A DNA stretch of 64,000 nt from Proteiniclasticum ruminis (GTDB taxonomy: Bacteria > Bacillota > Clostridia > Clostridiales > Clostridiaceae): NCBI RefSeq assembly GCF_900115135.1, contig NZ_FOVK01000007.1:62001-126000 (forward strand), written 5' to 3'. Position numbers and translations under genes: made by a program. Below the pieces are notes generated by a model, which was not told the DNA's origin, ran no database searches, and worked only from the letters and a program-made list of their open reading frames with translations. Below are positions 8,759 to 17,086 of this stretch, piece by piece (within the stretch, counting starts at the first letter, position 1; every line of letters begins with the position of its first letter).

Positions 8759-9649
8759 ATGAATAAATTTAAGATTTTAACTGATTCCGCATGTGACCTA
8801 CCCTTTGAACTACTGGAGCAAAATGACGTGGATGTCATCGGTCTTATTGTAAATTATAACGGGAAAGAGTATGTGGAGGACAACTGGAAAAGTGTCGACA
8901 TAAGCAGTTACTATACCTCTTTAAAAGAAGGCGCTACCCCCACCACAAGCCAGATCACGCCTAACCGTTTTTATGACTATTTCAAGCCTTACCTGGAAAA
9001 AGGCATGGACATCCTCTATGTAGGATTCTCCTCCTCTCTCAGTGGCACCTTCAGCGCTTCTAATGTTGCAAAGGGTATGCTTCAGGAAGAGTTTCCGGAT
9101 AGAGAAATTCTTCTCGTTGATTCCATGTGTGCTTCCGCAGGCTTTGGTCTTCTGGTGCTAAAAGCAGCAGAGCTCAAAAGAGAAGGCTATGCCCCAGCAG
9201 AGATTGCACAGAAACTGGAAACCTTGAAGTATCACATCAATCATATTTTTACTGTGGACGATCTCAACCACCTGAAGCGGGGCGGAAGAATATCCGGTTT
9301 TTCAGCTACCATGGGCACCATGCTCTCCATCAAGCCCATCCTCTATATGAGCAAAGAAGGAAAGCTTCTGAACATTGATAAGATCAAAGGAAGAAAGAAA
9401 TCCATCCATGCACTGGCTGATTATCTGGAAAAAGGAAGAACAGAAGATCTCACAAAAGACGTGCTCATTGCACATGGAAACTGTGAAGAAGATGCAGCTC
9501 TTCTTCGGAATCTCATTCTGGAAAAGAAGCTTTCCGAAGACGTCACCGTGGTTCCACTGGGTATGGTCATCGGTGCCCATACCGGCGCCAATGTCATCAA
9601 TATGGTCTTTTTTGGAAAAGACCGCGAAGAAACCATAAAAAAATCATAG
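8759..9649 (+). CDS. degV: DegV family protein (fatty-acid-binding)
   Basis: A 296-residue protein. FKILTDSACDLPFEL at the N-terminus and SSSLSGTFSASN (the fatty-acid carboxylate-contacting TS/SS-type motif) are the DegV/FakB signatures; GAHTGANVINMVFFG closes the fold. DegV proteins bind a fatty acid and can partner with the kinase FakA to present it for phosphorylation, though no fakA is in the window. ATG 8759 agrees with the family N-terminus, yet the best Shine-Dalgarno (AAAGGAGG, 8717-8724) lies 34 bases upstream, too far for this start. This is noted in the findings. Confidence 0.9.
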   Translation: MNKFKILTDSACDLPFELLEQNDVDVIGLIVNYNGKEYVEDNWKSVDISSYYTSLKEGATPTTSQITPNRFYDYFKPYLEKGMDILYVGFSSSLSGTFSASNVAKGMLQEEFPDREILLVDSMCASAGFGLLVLKAAELKREGYAPAEIAQKLETLKYHINHIFTVDDLNHLKRGGRISGFSATMGTMLSIKPILYMSKEGKLLNIDKIKGRKKSIHALADYLEKGRTEDLTKDVLIAHGNCEEDAALLRNLILEKKLSEDVTVVPLGMVIGAHTGANVINMVFFGKDREETIKKS

Positions 9650-9650
9650 A

Positions 9651-9695
9651 AAAAGCCCTGGAGCTCCAACGGAATATGTTGGAACACCAGGGGTT
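9651..9695. terminator. Convergent terminator between degV and pepT
   Basis: A 15-base stem with two imperfect positions (CCCTGG...CTCCAAC against GTTGGA...CCAGGG), flanked by an A run on the left and a T-rich tract on the right; it serves both convergent genes. Confidence 0.85.
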
Positions 9696-9710
9696 CTTTA
9701 TTTTCTGAAC

Positions 9711-10931
9711 TTATACTTCTTCTGCGTATATGCTGACGAGGTTCTTCAGAACCGTCACCGCTTTTTCCATGGATTCTACAGAAATAAATTCAAATCTTCC
9801 GTGATAATTTTCTCCACCTGTAAAAAGGTTCGGACAGGGAAGTCCCATATAAGAAAGCTGAGCTCCATCGGTGCCTCCGCGGATGGGCTTTATAATAGGT
9901 TTTACGCCAGCCATCTCCATGGCCTTTTTTGCATGTTCAATGAGATACATATGAGGCTCTACCATGGTTCTCATGTTCTTATACTGATCTTTGATTTCTA
10001 CAGTAACAGTTCCCTCTCCATATTTCTCATTGAGTGCAGATGCAGCTTCCATCATCTGCACCTTTCTTCCTTCGAAGGTATCCTCAAAGAAATCACGGAT
10101 GATGTAGTACAAAGAAGTCTCCTCCACATCCCCTTCTATATCATTCAGGTGGAAGAATCCTTCATACCCTTCCGTATGTTCAGGTGTGTCCTTCCGGTCG
10201 AACGAATCCGCATATTCCATGGCCACAAAGATAGAATTCTTCATCTTGTCTTTTGCAGTTCCAGGATGCACATTTCTGCCCTTCACCGTCACCTTGGCTG
10301 AAGCCGCGTTGAAGTTCTCATACTCCAGCTCGCCCACAGGCCCACCATCCATGGTATAGGCAATCTCCGCGCCAAAGGCTTCCACATCAAAATGATGTGG
10401 ACCACGGCCAATCTCTTCATCCGGTGTGAATGCCACATGAAGATCTCCATGTGGAACTTCAGGATTCTGGAACAGATATTCCAGAACTTCCATGATTTCT
10501 GCTACTCCTGCTTTATCGTCTGCCCCAAGAAGAGTAGTTCCATCTGTCACCAGAAGGTTTTCTCCCACATAGTCTTTCAGCTGAGGAAAATCAGATTCTT
10601 TCATGACAATCTGAAGCTCCTCGTTCAGCACAATATCTCCACCTTCATAGGGAAGAATCCGAGGATTCACATTTTTTCCGCTCATATCCGGTGAGGTGTC
10701 CACATGAGCCAGCAGGCCAAGCTTCTTCAGATTTTTTCCGGTATTGTTTCTTAAATACCCGAAAAGATACCCGTTCTCATCCAAAGCAGTCTCCAGCCCC
10801 AATGCCTGCAGTTCTCTCTTCAGCTCTTCCACCAGGACTCTCTGTCCTTCGGTGGATGGTACAGTTACACTGTTTTCGTCTGAAGTGGTTTCATACTTCA
10901 CATACTTAATCAGCTTGTCTACAACACTCAT
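9711..10931 (-). CDS. pepT: Peptidase T (tripeptide aminopeptidase)
   Basis: A cytoplasmic zinc M20 metallopeptidase of 406 residues that removes N-terminal residues from tripeptides. LLAHVDTSPDMSGKN contains the first metal-binding His and catalytic Asp, LLGADDKAGVAEIME the bridging Asp, and FTPDEEIGRGPHHFD the catalytic Glu pair. GGTDGAQLSYMGLPCPNLFTGG near the C-terminus is the other metal-site region. Length is normal for PepT. It lies 58 bases downstream of yhaM on the same strand and may be cotranscribed with it. Confidence 0.95.
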   Translation of the reverse strand: MSVVDKLIKYVKYETTSDENSVTVPSTEGQRVLVEELKRELQALGLETALDENGYLFGYLRNNTGKNLKKLGLLAHVDTSPDMSGKNVNPRILPYEGGDIVLNEELQIVMKESDFPQLKDYVGENLLVTDGTTLLGADDKAGVAEIMEVLEYLFQNPEVPHGDLHVAFTPDEEIGRGPHHFDVEAFGAEIAYTMDGGPVGELEYENFNAASAKVTVKGRNVHPGTAKDKMKNSIFVAMEYADSFDRKDTPEHTEGYEGFFHLNDIEGDVEETSLYYIIRDFFEDTFEGRKVQMMEAASALNEKYGEGTVTVEIKDQYKNMRTMVEPHMYLIEHAKKAMEMAGVKPIIKPIRGGTDGAQLSYMGLPCPNLFTGGENYHGRFEFISVESMEKAVTVLKNLVSIYAEEV

Positions 10932-10989
10932 TTTAATCCCTCTTTCTAATATATTCTTGTTTCAATATGACAGATTCCTGTTTTCTGGT

Positions 10990-11949
10990 CTAGAACGTCG
11001 GCTTATAGATGCGCCTTCTGTCCAGGGAGAAAATATTCTCAGATATGCCGCCAGGCTCCAGATCCCGAACCGCTAAAGTGAAATCAAACACCCGAGCATC
11101 GATCATATCTATATGGTGAAGAAGCTCCGCTTCGAGAAACATCGGTTTCACGGGACTTCCATATTCAGGCTCATAGTGATGAGAAAGAATCATATGCTGC
11201 AGAAGCATTCTTTTTTCTTCCGGGGTATTCAGACGATCACAGATTCTGTCCACATTTTTGACCCCAAGGCTGATATGGCCCAGAAGATTTCCTTCCAAAG
11301 TGTACTCCTTCACGATGCCAAGCTCAGAAGAATCCATCTCATTGATTTTTTCAAGATCATGAAGAATGATCCCCGCAAAGAGAAGGTCTGTATTCACAGC
11401 TGGATACACCTTTGAAATCTGATCTCCAAGTTTCAGCATGGTCAGGACGTGGTAAAGGAGACCGGATCTTATGGCATGATGATTCCTTTTTGCCGCCGGA
11501 TAAAACATCAGCTTATCCTTCTTTTCTTCAAGGGCCATACGCACCACCTGGTGAATATCCTGATCAGCAATCCTTTGAAGATATCCTTCGATGTCCCGGA
11601 GCATATCGGTGTTCTTAAGTGGAGCGGATTCCACGAAATCCTCTGGTATCACACCATCTTCTTCTGAAGCTTTTCTGATTCTGTCCACTTTGAACTGGTT
11701 GTTGTTCATATAGCTAGTCACGGTTCCCCGAACCTTCACCAGATCCCCTTCTGTAAAATATGTTTCAATATCTTGAGGAACTTCCCAAAGCTTCCCTGAG
11801 ATCTCTCCCGTTTTATCTCCAAATATAAAGTCCAGATACTTTTTGTCGTTTGAGTTTGTTGTCTTCAAATCTACTCTTTTAATGATAAAATAACAATCCA
11901 CACGATCGCCCACAGCTAAATCGCGGATTTTCTTGCTGCTAAATTCCAT
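10990..11949 (-). CDS. yhaM: 3'-5' exoribonuclease YhaM family (OB-fold plus HD domain)
   Basis: About 319 residues. An N-terminal OB-fold (IRDLAVGDRVDCYFIIKRVDLKTT onward to about residue 100) is joined to an HD phosphohydrolase-type domain with HHAIRSGLLYHVLTM, ILHDLEKI and ILSHHYEPEYGSP as metal-site motifs. This is the architecture of YhaM/CBF1 exoribonucleases involved in RNA turnover. ATG 11949 is taken because AAGGAG stands directly upstream; the longer TTG start would use the SD itself as coding sequence. The start region is divergent from cca. Confidence 0.9.
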   Translation of the reverse strand: MEFSSKKIRDLAVGDRVDCYFIIKRVDLKTTNSNDKKYLDFIFGDKTGEISGKLWEVPQDIETYFTEGDLVKVRGTVTSYMNNNQFKVDRIRKASEEDGVIPEDFVESAPLKNTDMLRDIEGYLQRIADQDIHQVVRMALEEKKDKLMFYPAAKRNHHAIRSGLLYHVLTMLKLGDQISKVYPAVNTDLLFAGIILHDLEKINEMDSSELGIVKEYTLEGNLLGHISLGVKNVDRICDRLNTPEEKRMLLQHMILSHHYEPEYGSPVKPMFLEAELLHHIDMIDARVFDFTLAVRDLEPGGISENIFSLDRRRIYKPTF

Positions 11950-12057
11950 TTCTTTCTCCTTCAATAAAAAATAGGGTATAATTTAAGTATACACGAAAGA
12001 CTGGCTGAAAACGAAAGAATCTTACCAAATCTTTATCCATGAAAGGTAGGCGGCAAC

Positions 12058-13395
12058 ATGGACATCAACCTGCCAAAAGGCGTCCGATACATACTGAAAG
12101 AGCTCAGCACGAATGGCCATGAGGGTTATGTCGTGGGGGGCTGTATTCGTGATGTCCTCATAGGGATCACGCCTAAAGACTATGATGTGACCACTTCTGC
12201 CACACCTGAGGAAGTCATGGCCCTATTTAAAAAAACCGTCCCCACCGGTTTGAAGCACGGTACTGTGGAAGTCCATACCCATGACGGTGCTTTTGATGTG
12301 ACCACCTACCGAATGGACGGTGAGTATGAAGCCCACAGGTACCCGAAGAATGTCATCTTTGTGGATGATTTGGTTGAAGATCTGAGAAGAAGAGACATTA
12401 CCATAAACGCCATTGCTTTTAATCCCGAAAAAGGTATTATTGATCCTTTCAATGGGACTGAGGACATCCATCGTAAGATTGTCCGGGCAGTAGGAAATCC
12501 TATTCTTCGTTTTAAAGAGGATGCTCTTCGCATCTTGAGGGCTGTGAGGCTCTCCACCACCTTGAATTTCAACATAGAAGAAAACACCCTGAAGGCCATG
12601 GTGGAAACCATGGATGGCCTCCGGTTCATCAGCGAGGAGAGGATCCGTGAAGAGCTGAACAATATTCTTCTTTCAAAGAATCCTGCCCGGGGAATCCGCA
12701 TGCTCTTTGATCTGGGAATCATGAAGTATGTTCTGCCCGAACTCATGACCATGTCTGGATTTCTTCAACATAATCCTCATCATGACAAGGATGTTCTGGG
12801 ACATACCCTGGAGGTTTTGAGCCATGTGCCTGCGGATCTTCCAGTACGTCTTGCTGCTCTTTTCCATGACAGCGGCAAACCTTCCACTTTCACCATGGAT
12901 GAGAAGGGCATCGGACATTTCTACGGCCATGAGAAGCGGTCAAGAGACATCGCCCATGAAGTATTGATGCGGCTGAAATATGACCATAAAACCATCCGGA
13001 AAGTTGAAACCCTGGTTTTCTTCCATATGACCAGTACCGATATGAAGAATGAAGTGAAGCTGAAAAAATTTGTAAACAAACTGGGAGCGGAGAATCTCAA
13101 CGCTCTCATAGATCTTAAGATTGCTGATTTCATTGGCAAGCCAGAAGGAAGCGATGAAAAACTCTTTGAAATCAATAGCTTCAGAAATAGAATTGAACAC
13201 ATCGTAAACCGTGGGGATCCTCTCACCGTAAGAGATCTTGCTGTGAACGGAAAGGATATTCTTGCTCTTGGTATCCGTGAAGGCCAGGAAGTAGGCCGGA
13301 TCCTGGATGTGCTTCTGGAGAAGGTCCTGAAAAATCCTGATGACAATCATAAAGAACAATTACTTGAATATGCTTCTAAGGAGATTAACCGATGA
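12058..13395 (+). CDS. cca: CCA tRNA nucleotidyltransferase with HD domain
   Basis: A 445-residue class II nucleotidyltransferase. YVVGGCIRDVLIG and PKDYDVTTSATPEEV give the G-G-x-(I/V)-R-D and D-x-D catalytic motifs; RRDITINAIAF and EDALRILRAVR are the RRD-type and nucleotide-recognition motifs. LAALFHDSGKP is an HD phosphohydrolase domain in the second half. It adds or repairs the 3' CCA of tRNA; in clostridia a poly(A) polymerase of the same family is the alternative. It overlaps the next gene by four bases (ATGA). Confidence 0.93.
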   Translation: MDINLPKGVRYILKELSTNGHEGYVVGGCIRDVLIGITPKDYDVTTSATPEEVMALFKKTVPTGLKHGTVEVHTHDGAFDVTTYRMDGEYEAHRYPKNVIFVDDLVEDLRRRDITINAIAFNPEKGIIDPFNGTEDIHRKIVRAVGNPILRFKEDALRILRAVRLSTTLNFNIEENTLKAMVETMDGLRFISEERIREELNNILLSKNPARGIRMLFDLGIMKYVLPELMTMSGFLQHNPHHDKDVLGHTLEVLSHVPADLPVRLAALFHDSGKPSTFTMDEKGIGHFYGHEKRSRDIAHEVLMRLKYDHKTIRKVETLVFFHMTSTDMKNEVKLKKFVNKLGAENLNALIDLKIADFIGKPEGSDEKLFEINSFRNRIEHIVNRGDPLTVRDLAVNGKDILALGIREGQEVGRILDVLLEKVLKNPDDNHKEQLLEYASKEINR

Positions 13396-14321
13396 CAACT
13401 AATGTTACAAATACCGTTTTAACCATGCTGATTCTGGGTGTGCTGGGTTTTATCCTGAAAAAAACCAAAGTCACTGATAAAAGAACAGATAAATTTATCT
13501 CTGTTCTACTCGTGAACTTCTGTACTCCTGCCCTGATGATTCACATCACACTGACCAATTTTTCCTTGTCGTTTTTCAAAGAATCTTACCTTGGCATCCT
13601 CCTTGCCATGTTGACCATGGTTCTGATGAACATCATTGCCTGGGGCGTATCAAAGGCCTTATCACTGAAAGGAGTGGAGCAGGGTGCATTTGTGTCCATG
13701 GCTACCTTCTCCAATACAATTTTTGTAGGACTGCCGCTCATTACAGGAATATTCGGGGACTCTGCTGTTCCATATCTAATGCTGTACTATATCGCCAACA
13801 CGCTGACTTTTTGGACCCTTGGCATCAATCAGATCGTAAAAAGCAACGGAAGTGCCTTCAGCAGCAAAAATATCCTAAAAATCCTCAATCCTCCTATCCT
13901 TGGGTTCATCGCAGGTATGGTGCTCCTATACTATAACGTAGCGGTCCCCACTTATCTCTTCAGCAGCATCGAGTATCTGAAAATACTCCTGACGCCTCTA
14001 TCTCTCCTTTTCATGGGAAGTGTCATAGGAGACTTGAGTCTTAGGAACGCTGGAAGTCCAGTAGCCTCAGTACTCATCCTCAGCATGAGGTTTATTCTGT
14101 CTCCCGTCATCAGTCTGCTTCTTCTGAAGGCTTTTCAAATGCCTGTGGAGCTCATCAAAGTGTTTATTGTCTGTGCAGGTCTTCCTGTGATGCAGAACAT
14201 CTCCATTGCAGTAGGTCGTTATGGAGGGGATCCTTCTTACTCTTCCTTTATGACCGCACTCTCTTCTGCAGTCTTCATTTTTATTATTCCATTTTTCCTG
14301 AAATTATTCACTTTCATTTAG
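13392..14321 (+). CDS. AEC (auxin efflux carrier) family transporter
   Basis: A 309-residue membrane protein with about ten hydrophobic segments arranged as two five-helix repeats. LTMLILGVLGFILKKTKV at the N-terminus and LPLITGIFGDSAVPYLMLYY in the middle are typical of bacterial AEC carriers related to malate or auxin permeases. The substrate is unknown. Its ATG overlaps the cca stop codon, so the two genes are coupled although functionally unrelated. Confidence 0.85.
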   Translation: MTTNVTNTVLTMLILGVLGFILKKTKVTDKRTDKFISVLLVNFCTPALMIHITLTNFSLSFFKESYLGILLAMLTMVLMNIIAWGVSKALSLKGVEQGAFVSMATFSNTIFVGLPLITGIFGDSAVPYLMLYYIANTLTFWTLGINQIVKSNGSAFSSKNILKILNPPILGFIAGMVLLYYNVAVPTYLFSSIEYLKILLTPLSLLFMGSVIGDLSLRNAGSPVASVLILSMRFILSPVISLLLLKAFQMPVELIKVFIVCAGLPVMQNISIAVGRYGGDPSYSSFMTALSSAVFIFIIPFFLKLFTFI

Positions 14322-14344
14322 GATGAGTTGCTCATCCTTTTTTT
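14321..14344 (+). terminator. Terminator after the AEC transporter gene
   Basis: GGATGAG (14321-14327) pairs with CTCATCC (14331-14337) around a three-base loop, followed by seven T. Confidence 0.9.
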
Positions 14345-14355
14345 GCACCAAAAAA

Positions 14356-14367
14356 GAACATATGTTG
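14356..14367 (+). promoter_or_regulatory. LexA (SOS) box 1
   Basis: GAACATATGTTG matches the Gram-positive LexA/DinR operator GAACATATGTTC at 11 of 12 positions. It lies upstream of the -35 element of the radical SAM operon. Confidence 0.8.
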
Positions 14368-14375
14368 CTTTTTTA

Positions 14376-14404
14376 TTGCCGAAAAAGAACGTATGTGCTA
14401 TAAT
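14376..14404 (+). promoter_or_regulatory. Promoter of the radical SAM / DNA metabolism operon
   Basis: TTGCCG (14376-14381), a 17-base spacer, and a perfect TATAAT (14399-14404). The LexA-like box 2 sits in the spacer. AAGGAGG at 14417-14423 provides the ribosome binding site of the first gene. Confidence 0.8.
14387..14398 (+). promoter_or_regulatory. LexA (SOS) box 2, within the promoter spacer
   Basis: GAACGTATGTGC fits the GAAC-N4-GTTC operator with substitutions in the right half-site. It fills the promoter spacer and abuts the -10, so LexA bound here would block polymerase. Its centre is 31 bp (three helical turns) from that of box 1, on the same face of the DNA. Confidence 0.68.
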
Positions 14405-14430
14405 TTACTCAAATGTAAGGAGGAATCTCT

Positions 14431-15780
14431 ATGGAACTTCTGGAAAAAATTAGAATTCTTGCAGATTCAGCAAAATATGATGTATCCTGTTCCTCCAGTG
14501 GAAGCAGCCGCTCTGCGGTTCCTGGTGGTGTCGGTAACGCTGCTGCTGCGGGTATATGTCATAGTTTCACTTCGGACGGAAGGTGCATCTCCCTATTGAA
14601 AATTCTTATGACCAATTACTGTATCTATGACTGTGCCTATTGCCAGAACCGGATCTCCAATGATGTGGAACGCGCCGCCTTTGAACCGGAAGAACTGGTT
14701 CAGCTGACCATGGGATTCTACAGGCGGAACTACATCGAAGGTCTTTTTCTAAGTTCAGGGGTGATTATGAGCCCCGATCATACCATGGAAAGAATGATTC
14801 GCATTATAAAAACCCTTCGGCAGCGGGAACGATTCAACGGATATATTCATATCAAACTTATACCTGGGGCCAGTCCACATCTCATCCATGAGGCCGGGCT
14901 TTATGCGGACAGGGTCAGTGTCAATATTGAGCTGCCTGAGGAAGAAAGCTATAAAAGCATCACGCCTCAGAAAAACAGAATTGAAATTCTGAAACCTATG
15001 AAACAAATCGCCACGAATATCCTGGCAAATAACGAGGAAAGGAGAATCCTGCATAGAACTGAGGACTTTGTACCAGCAGGGCAAAGCACTCAGCTCATCA
15101 TTGGTGCTACCCCAGCCAGCGACGGTAAAATCCTTTCACTCAGCCAGAATCTCTATCAGAGCTTTCAGCTAAAAAGAGTCTATTACTCCGCCTATGTGCC
15201 TGTGAGTACCCATGCGCTTATGCCGAAGCTTTCCCACCCTCCCCTTCTCCGGGAACATAGAATTTATCAGGCAGACTGGCTGCTCCGGTTCTACCGGTTC
15301 TCTGCAGAGGAACTATTGTCAGAGGGAGAGAATTTTGATATGAATGTGGATCCAAAAACCCAATGGGCTCTCTCCAATATGGCTCTCTTCCCCATGGAGA
15401 TCAATCGGGTCAGTTATGAAATGCTTCTACGCATACCAGGAATCGGACTCACCTCTGCCAAGCGGATTCTTCGGGCTAGAAAACTTTCTCCCATCACCTA
15501 TGATGGTCTCAAAAAAATGGGTGCAGTGATCTCAAGGGCCAAGCATTTTATTCTGATTTCCGGAAAATACTACGGAAACTTCTCTCTCAGGCCAGATCTC
15601 ATATATGAAGCCATCAGTGAGAAGAAAGATCAGATTCAGATGAACTTGTTTGGAGAAATCGATGAATCCCTGGGACTCCATGGTTCTGAAGAAAACCGAG
15701 TATTCACCGATAAAGAAAAAATCAAAAAGCTTCTTCTGGAAAAGACCATCATCAAAAACTCTTTGGCAGGTGGATTATGA
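14431..15780 (+). CDS. Putative DNA modification/repair radical SAM protein (TIGR03916 type)
   Basis: A 449-residue radical SAM enzyme. NYCIYDCAYCQNR near residue 68 is the C-x3-C-x2-C motif that binds the [4Fe-4S] cluster and SAM; an SSSGSSRSAVPGG segment precedes it, as in this family. The C-terminal third carries a helix-hairpin-helix-like stretch (LLRIPGIGLTSAKRILRAR) that suggests DNA binding. Family models describe it as a putative DNA modification or repair enzyme linked to the next gene's family; the chemistry is unknown. It has its own promoter with two LexA-like boxes, direct support for a DNA-damage role, and overlaps the next gene by four bases. Confidence 0.88.
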   Translation: MELLEKIRILADSAKYDVSCSSSGSSRSAVPGGVGNAAAAGICHSFTSDGRCISLLKILMTNYCIYDCAYCQNRISNDVERAAFEPEELVQLTMGFYRRNYIEGLFLSSGVIMSPDHTMERMIRIIKTLRQRERFNGYIHIKLIPGASPHLIHEAGLYADRVSVNIELPEEESYKSITPQKNRIEILKPMKQIATNILANNEERRILHRTEDFVPAGQSTQLIIGATPASDGKILSLSQNLYQSFQLKRVYYSAYVPVSTHALMPKLSHPPLLREHRIYQADWLLRFYRFSAEELLSEGENFDMNVDPKTQWALSNMALFPMEINRVSYEMLLRIPGIGLTSAKRILRARKLSPITYDGLKKMGAVISRAKHFILISGKYYGNFSLRPDLIYEAISEKKDQIQMNLFGEIDESLGLHGSEENRVFTDKEKIKKLLLEKTIIKNSLAGGL

Positions 15781-16508
15781 TGAATGTCATGTTGTTTGAC
15801 GGTTCAATGGAAGAGCTTCTCGTTGCCGTTTACAAAGTATATGTTGATAAACTTCCACCTGTTCTCTTTCGGGAAGAACAGTTTACACCCAATCTCATTG
15901 ATCATCCTGTGAAAATCCAGTTTATGGAAGAAGAATTTAAAAGAGTCCGAAGATCCATGCGTGAGAAGTTCTCCGAAGAAGCTTTGGATATCATCACCTA
16001 CGGATTGAACCACAGTTCTGTTCATGCTCCAACGATGATTCTGAAATTCATCATCAAATGCTTTGAGAATCCTAAAAATGCCTTTCGGTATCAGGACTCT
16101 TTCATCATGGAAGTCACGAAGCTTTCTCGGCAGGTATCTTTAGAAAGCCACCGTTTCATGGGATTTGTCCGATTCAATCAGTTCGGATCGGTTTTCATGG
16201 CGAAAATCAGTCCAGATCACTATATCCTCCCCTTTATCGCAGACCATTTTGCTGAAAGATTCGGTGATATGAACTTCATTATCTACGATGAGGGAAAGAA
16301 GGAAGCCCTGTTATGTCAAGATGGCAGATGGATCATCCAGAAAAATTTAGCCCTGAACGAAAAACTCTTTCAGAGGGATACTACCACGGAAGCATGGCAA
16401 ACCTATTTTAAAAATATCACTATTTCCGCCAGGGAAAATCCCACTCAACAAAAACGATCCATGCCAGTCCGATATTGGGTAAATCTTCCAGAGACAGAAT
16501 CTACATAG
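15777..16508 (+). CDS. Probable DNA metabolism protein, TIGR03915/DUF4130 type
   Basis: A 243-residue protein that is the regular partner of the preceding radical SAM family. VMLFDGSMEELLVAVYKVY at the N-terminus, LSRQVSLESHRFMGFVRF in the middle and YILPFIADHFAERFGDMNFIIYDE after it are diagnostic of DUF4130. In many genomes this domain is fused to a uracil-DNA-glycosylase-like domain; here the protein ends after DUF4130, so no glycosylase part is present. Start overlaps the upstream stop as ATGA. The biochemical function is not known; co-expression under SOS boxes points to nucleic-acid repair. Confidence 0.86.
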   Translation: MMNVMLFDGSMEELLVAVYKVYVDKLPPVLFREEQFTPNLIDHPVKIQFMEEEFKRVRRSMREKFSEEALDIITYGLNHSSVHAPTMILKFIIKCFENPKNAFRYQDSFIMEVTKLSRQVSLESHRFMGFVRFNQFGSVFMAKISPDHYILPFIADHFAERFGDMNFIIYDEGKKEALLCQDGRWIIQKNLALNEKLFQRDTTTEAWQTYFKNITISARENPTQQKRSMPVRYWVNLPETEST

Positions 16509-16797
16509 CTGTTTTCTTTTCGAAGACTTTTTATGCAAATCTGTTGAACTTATTCACTGATATCCCATTTTATGTATTTTCTCTATTTTTATGATTTAAT
16601 TATAATTCTATAAAAATTATCAGTAAATTTCACAATTTTCGCACCCATTGTGCATGCGTGTACGTACAGTCATACACTTTGTTCTAATGGGATTAGAGAA
16701 AATCACTTAAATATCACGTTGAAACACCTTAATCGTTTAAGGTGTTTTCATAGGTTTTGTTAAACATTGAACTAACCCTTGAAAGCAAGGAAAAACA
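16509..16797. other. AT-rich intergenic stretch with an alternating purine-pyrimidine tract
   Basis: No gene is seen. The first half is strongly AT-rich. At 16649-16668 a 20-base tract alternates pyrimidine and purine without a break (TGTGCATGCGTGTACGTACA), a sequence type prone to Z-DNA. It is enclosed by CCATT and AATGG segments that could pair across about 40 bases. A hairpin at 16722-16748 (AAACACCTTAA/TTAAGGTGTTT) with a short T run may end the radical SAM operon transcript. Confidence 0.6.
16722..16748 (+). terminator. Probable terminator of the radical SAM operon
   Basis: An 11-bp perfect stem AAACACCTTAA/TTAAGGTGTTT with a four-base loop. The T run is only four bases and the hairpin lies about 210 bases after the last gene, so confidence is moderate. 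Confidence 0.55.
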
Positions 16798-16844
16798 AAG
16801 GAAAATCCAGAGTCGGGAAGTCGCTCCCGCTCTGGATTTTCCTT
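16790..16844 (-). terminator. Long-stem terminator of the ribbon-helix-helix gene
   Basis: A 15-bp perfect outer stem (16798-16812 with 16830-16844; AAGGAAAATCCAGAG/CTCTGGATTTTCCTT) plus an inner CGGGA/TCCCG helix. On the minus strand it is followed by a T-rich tract. It overlaps the stop codon of the small gene. Confidence 0.8.
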
Positions 16845-17004
16845 AGTCTCTTTCGCTTTCGGTTCGTTTCTCGGAACTAATCAGCAAATTCAATATGTAA
16901 TTATTGAGTGAGCGATTATCGCCTTTAGCCTCAGAAGTTAGTTCTTCTTTTAGATCCTGAGGCAGAGTCAGCAGTATCCGAGTTTTATCTTTACCAACAG
17001 CCAT
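16843..17004 (-). CDS. Small ribbon-helix-helix (Arc/CopG-like) DNA-binding protein, 53 residues
   Basis: The reading frame MAVGKDKTRILLTLPQDLK... then a helix, NRSLNNYILNLLI, and a charged tail is the ribbon-helix-helix pattern: a short beta strand (TRILLTLP), helix A, an NRSLNNYI turn typical of Arc-type repressors, then helix B. ATG at 17002-17004 is preceded by AGGGGTG at good spacing, and the frame closes exactly at a strong terminator. An AT-rich TATAAT lies upstream. It probably acts as a dimeric transcription factor or as a plasmid- or toxin-antitoxin-type regulator; no toxin gene is beside it, so the target is unknown. Confidence 0.75.
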   Translation of the reverse strand: MAVGKDKTRILLTLPQDLKEELTSEAKGDNRSLNNYILNLLISSEKRTESERD

Positions 17005-17086
17005 ATAAAAACACCCCTATCTTTATTGCGTGATAAATTATAATCTTATTATACTTCAAATTAAAAAAATATTAAAGAAAATGTTT

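Noticed and set aside
12306-13359. Long minus-strand open frames opposite cca
   Set aside because: They are rich in Ser, Arg, Phe and Met in the pattern of antisense shadows, lack ribosome binding sites and cover a clearly coding gene.
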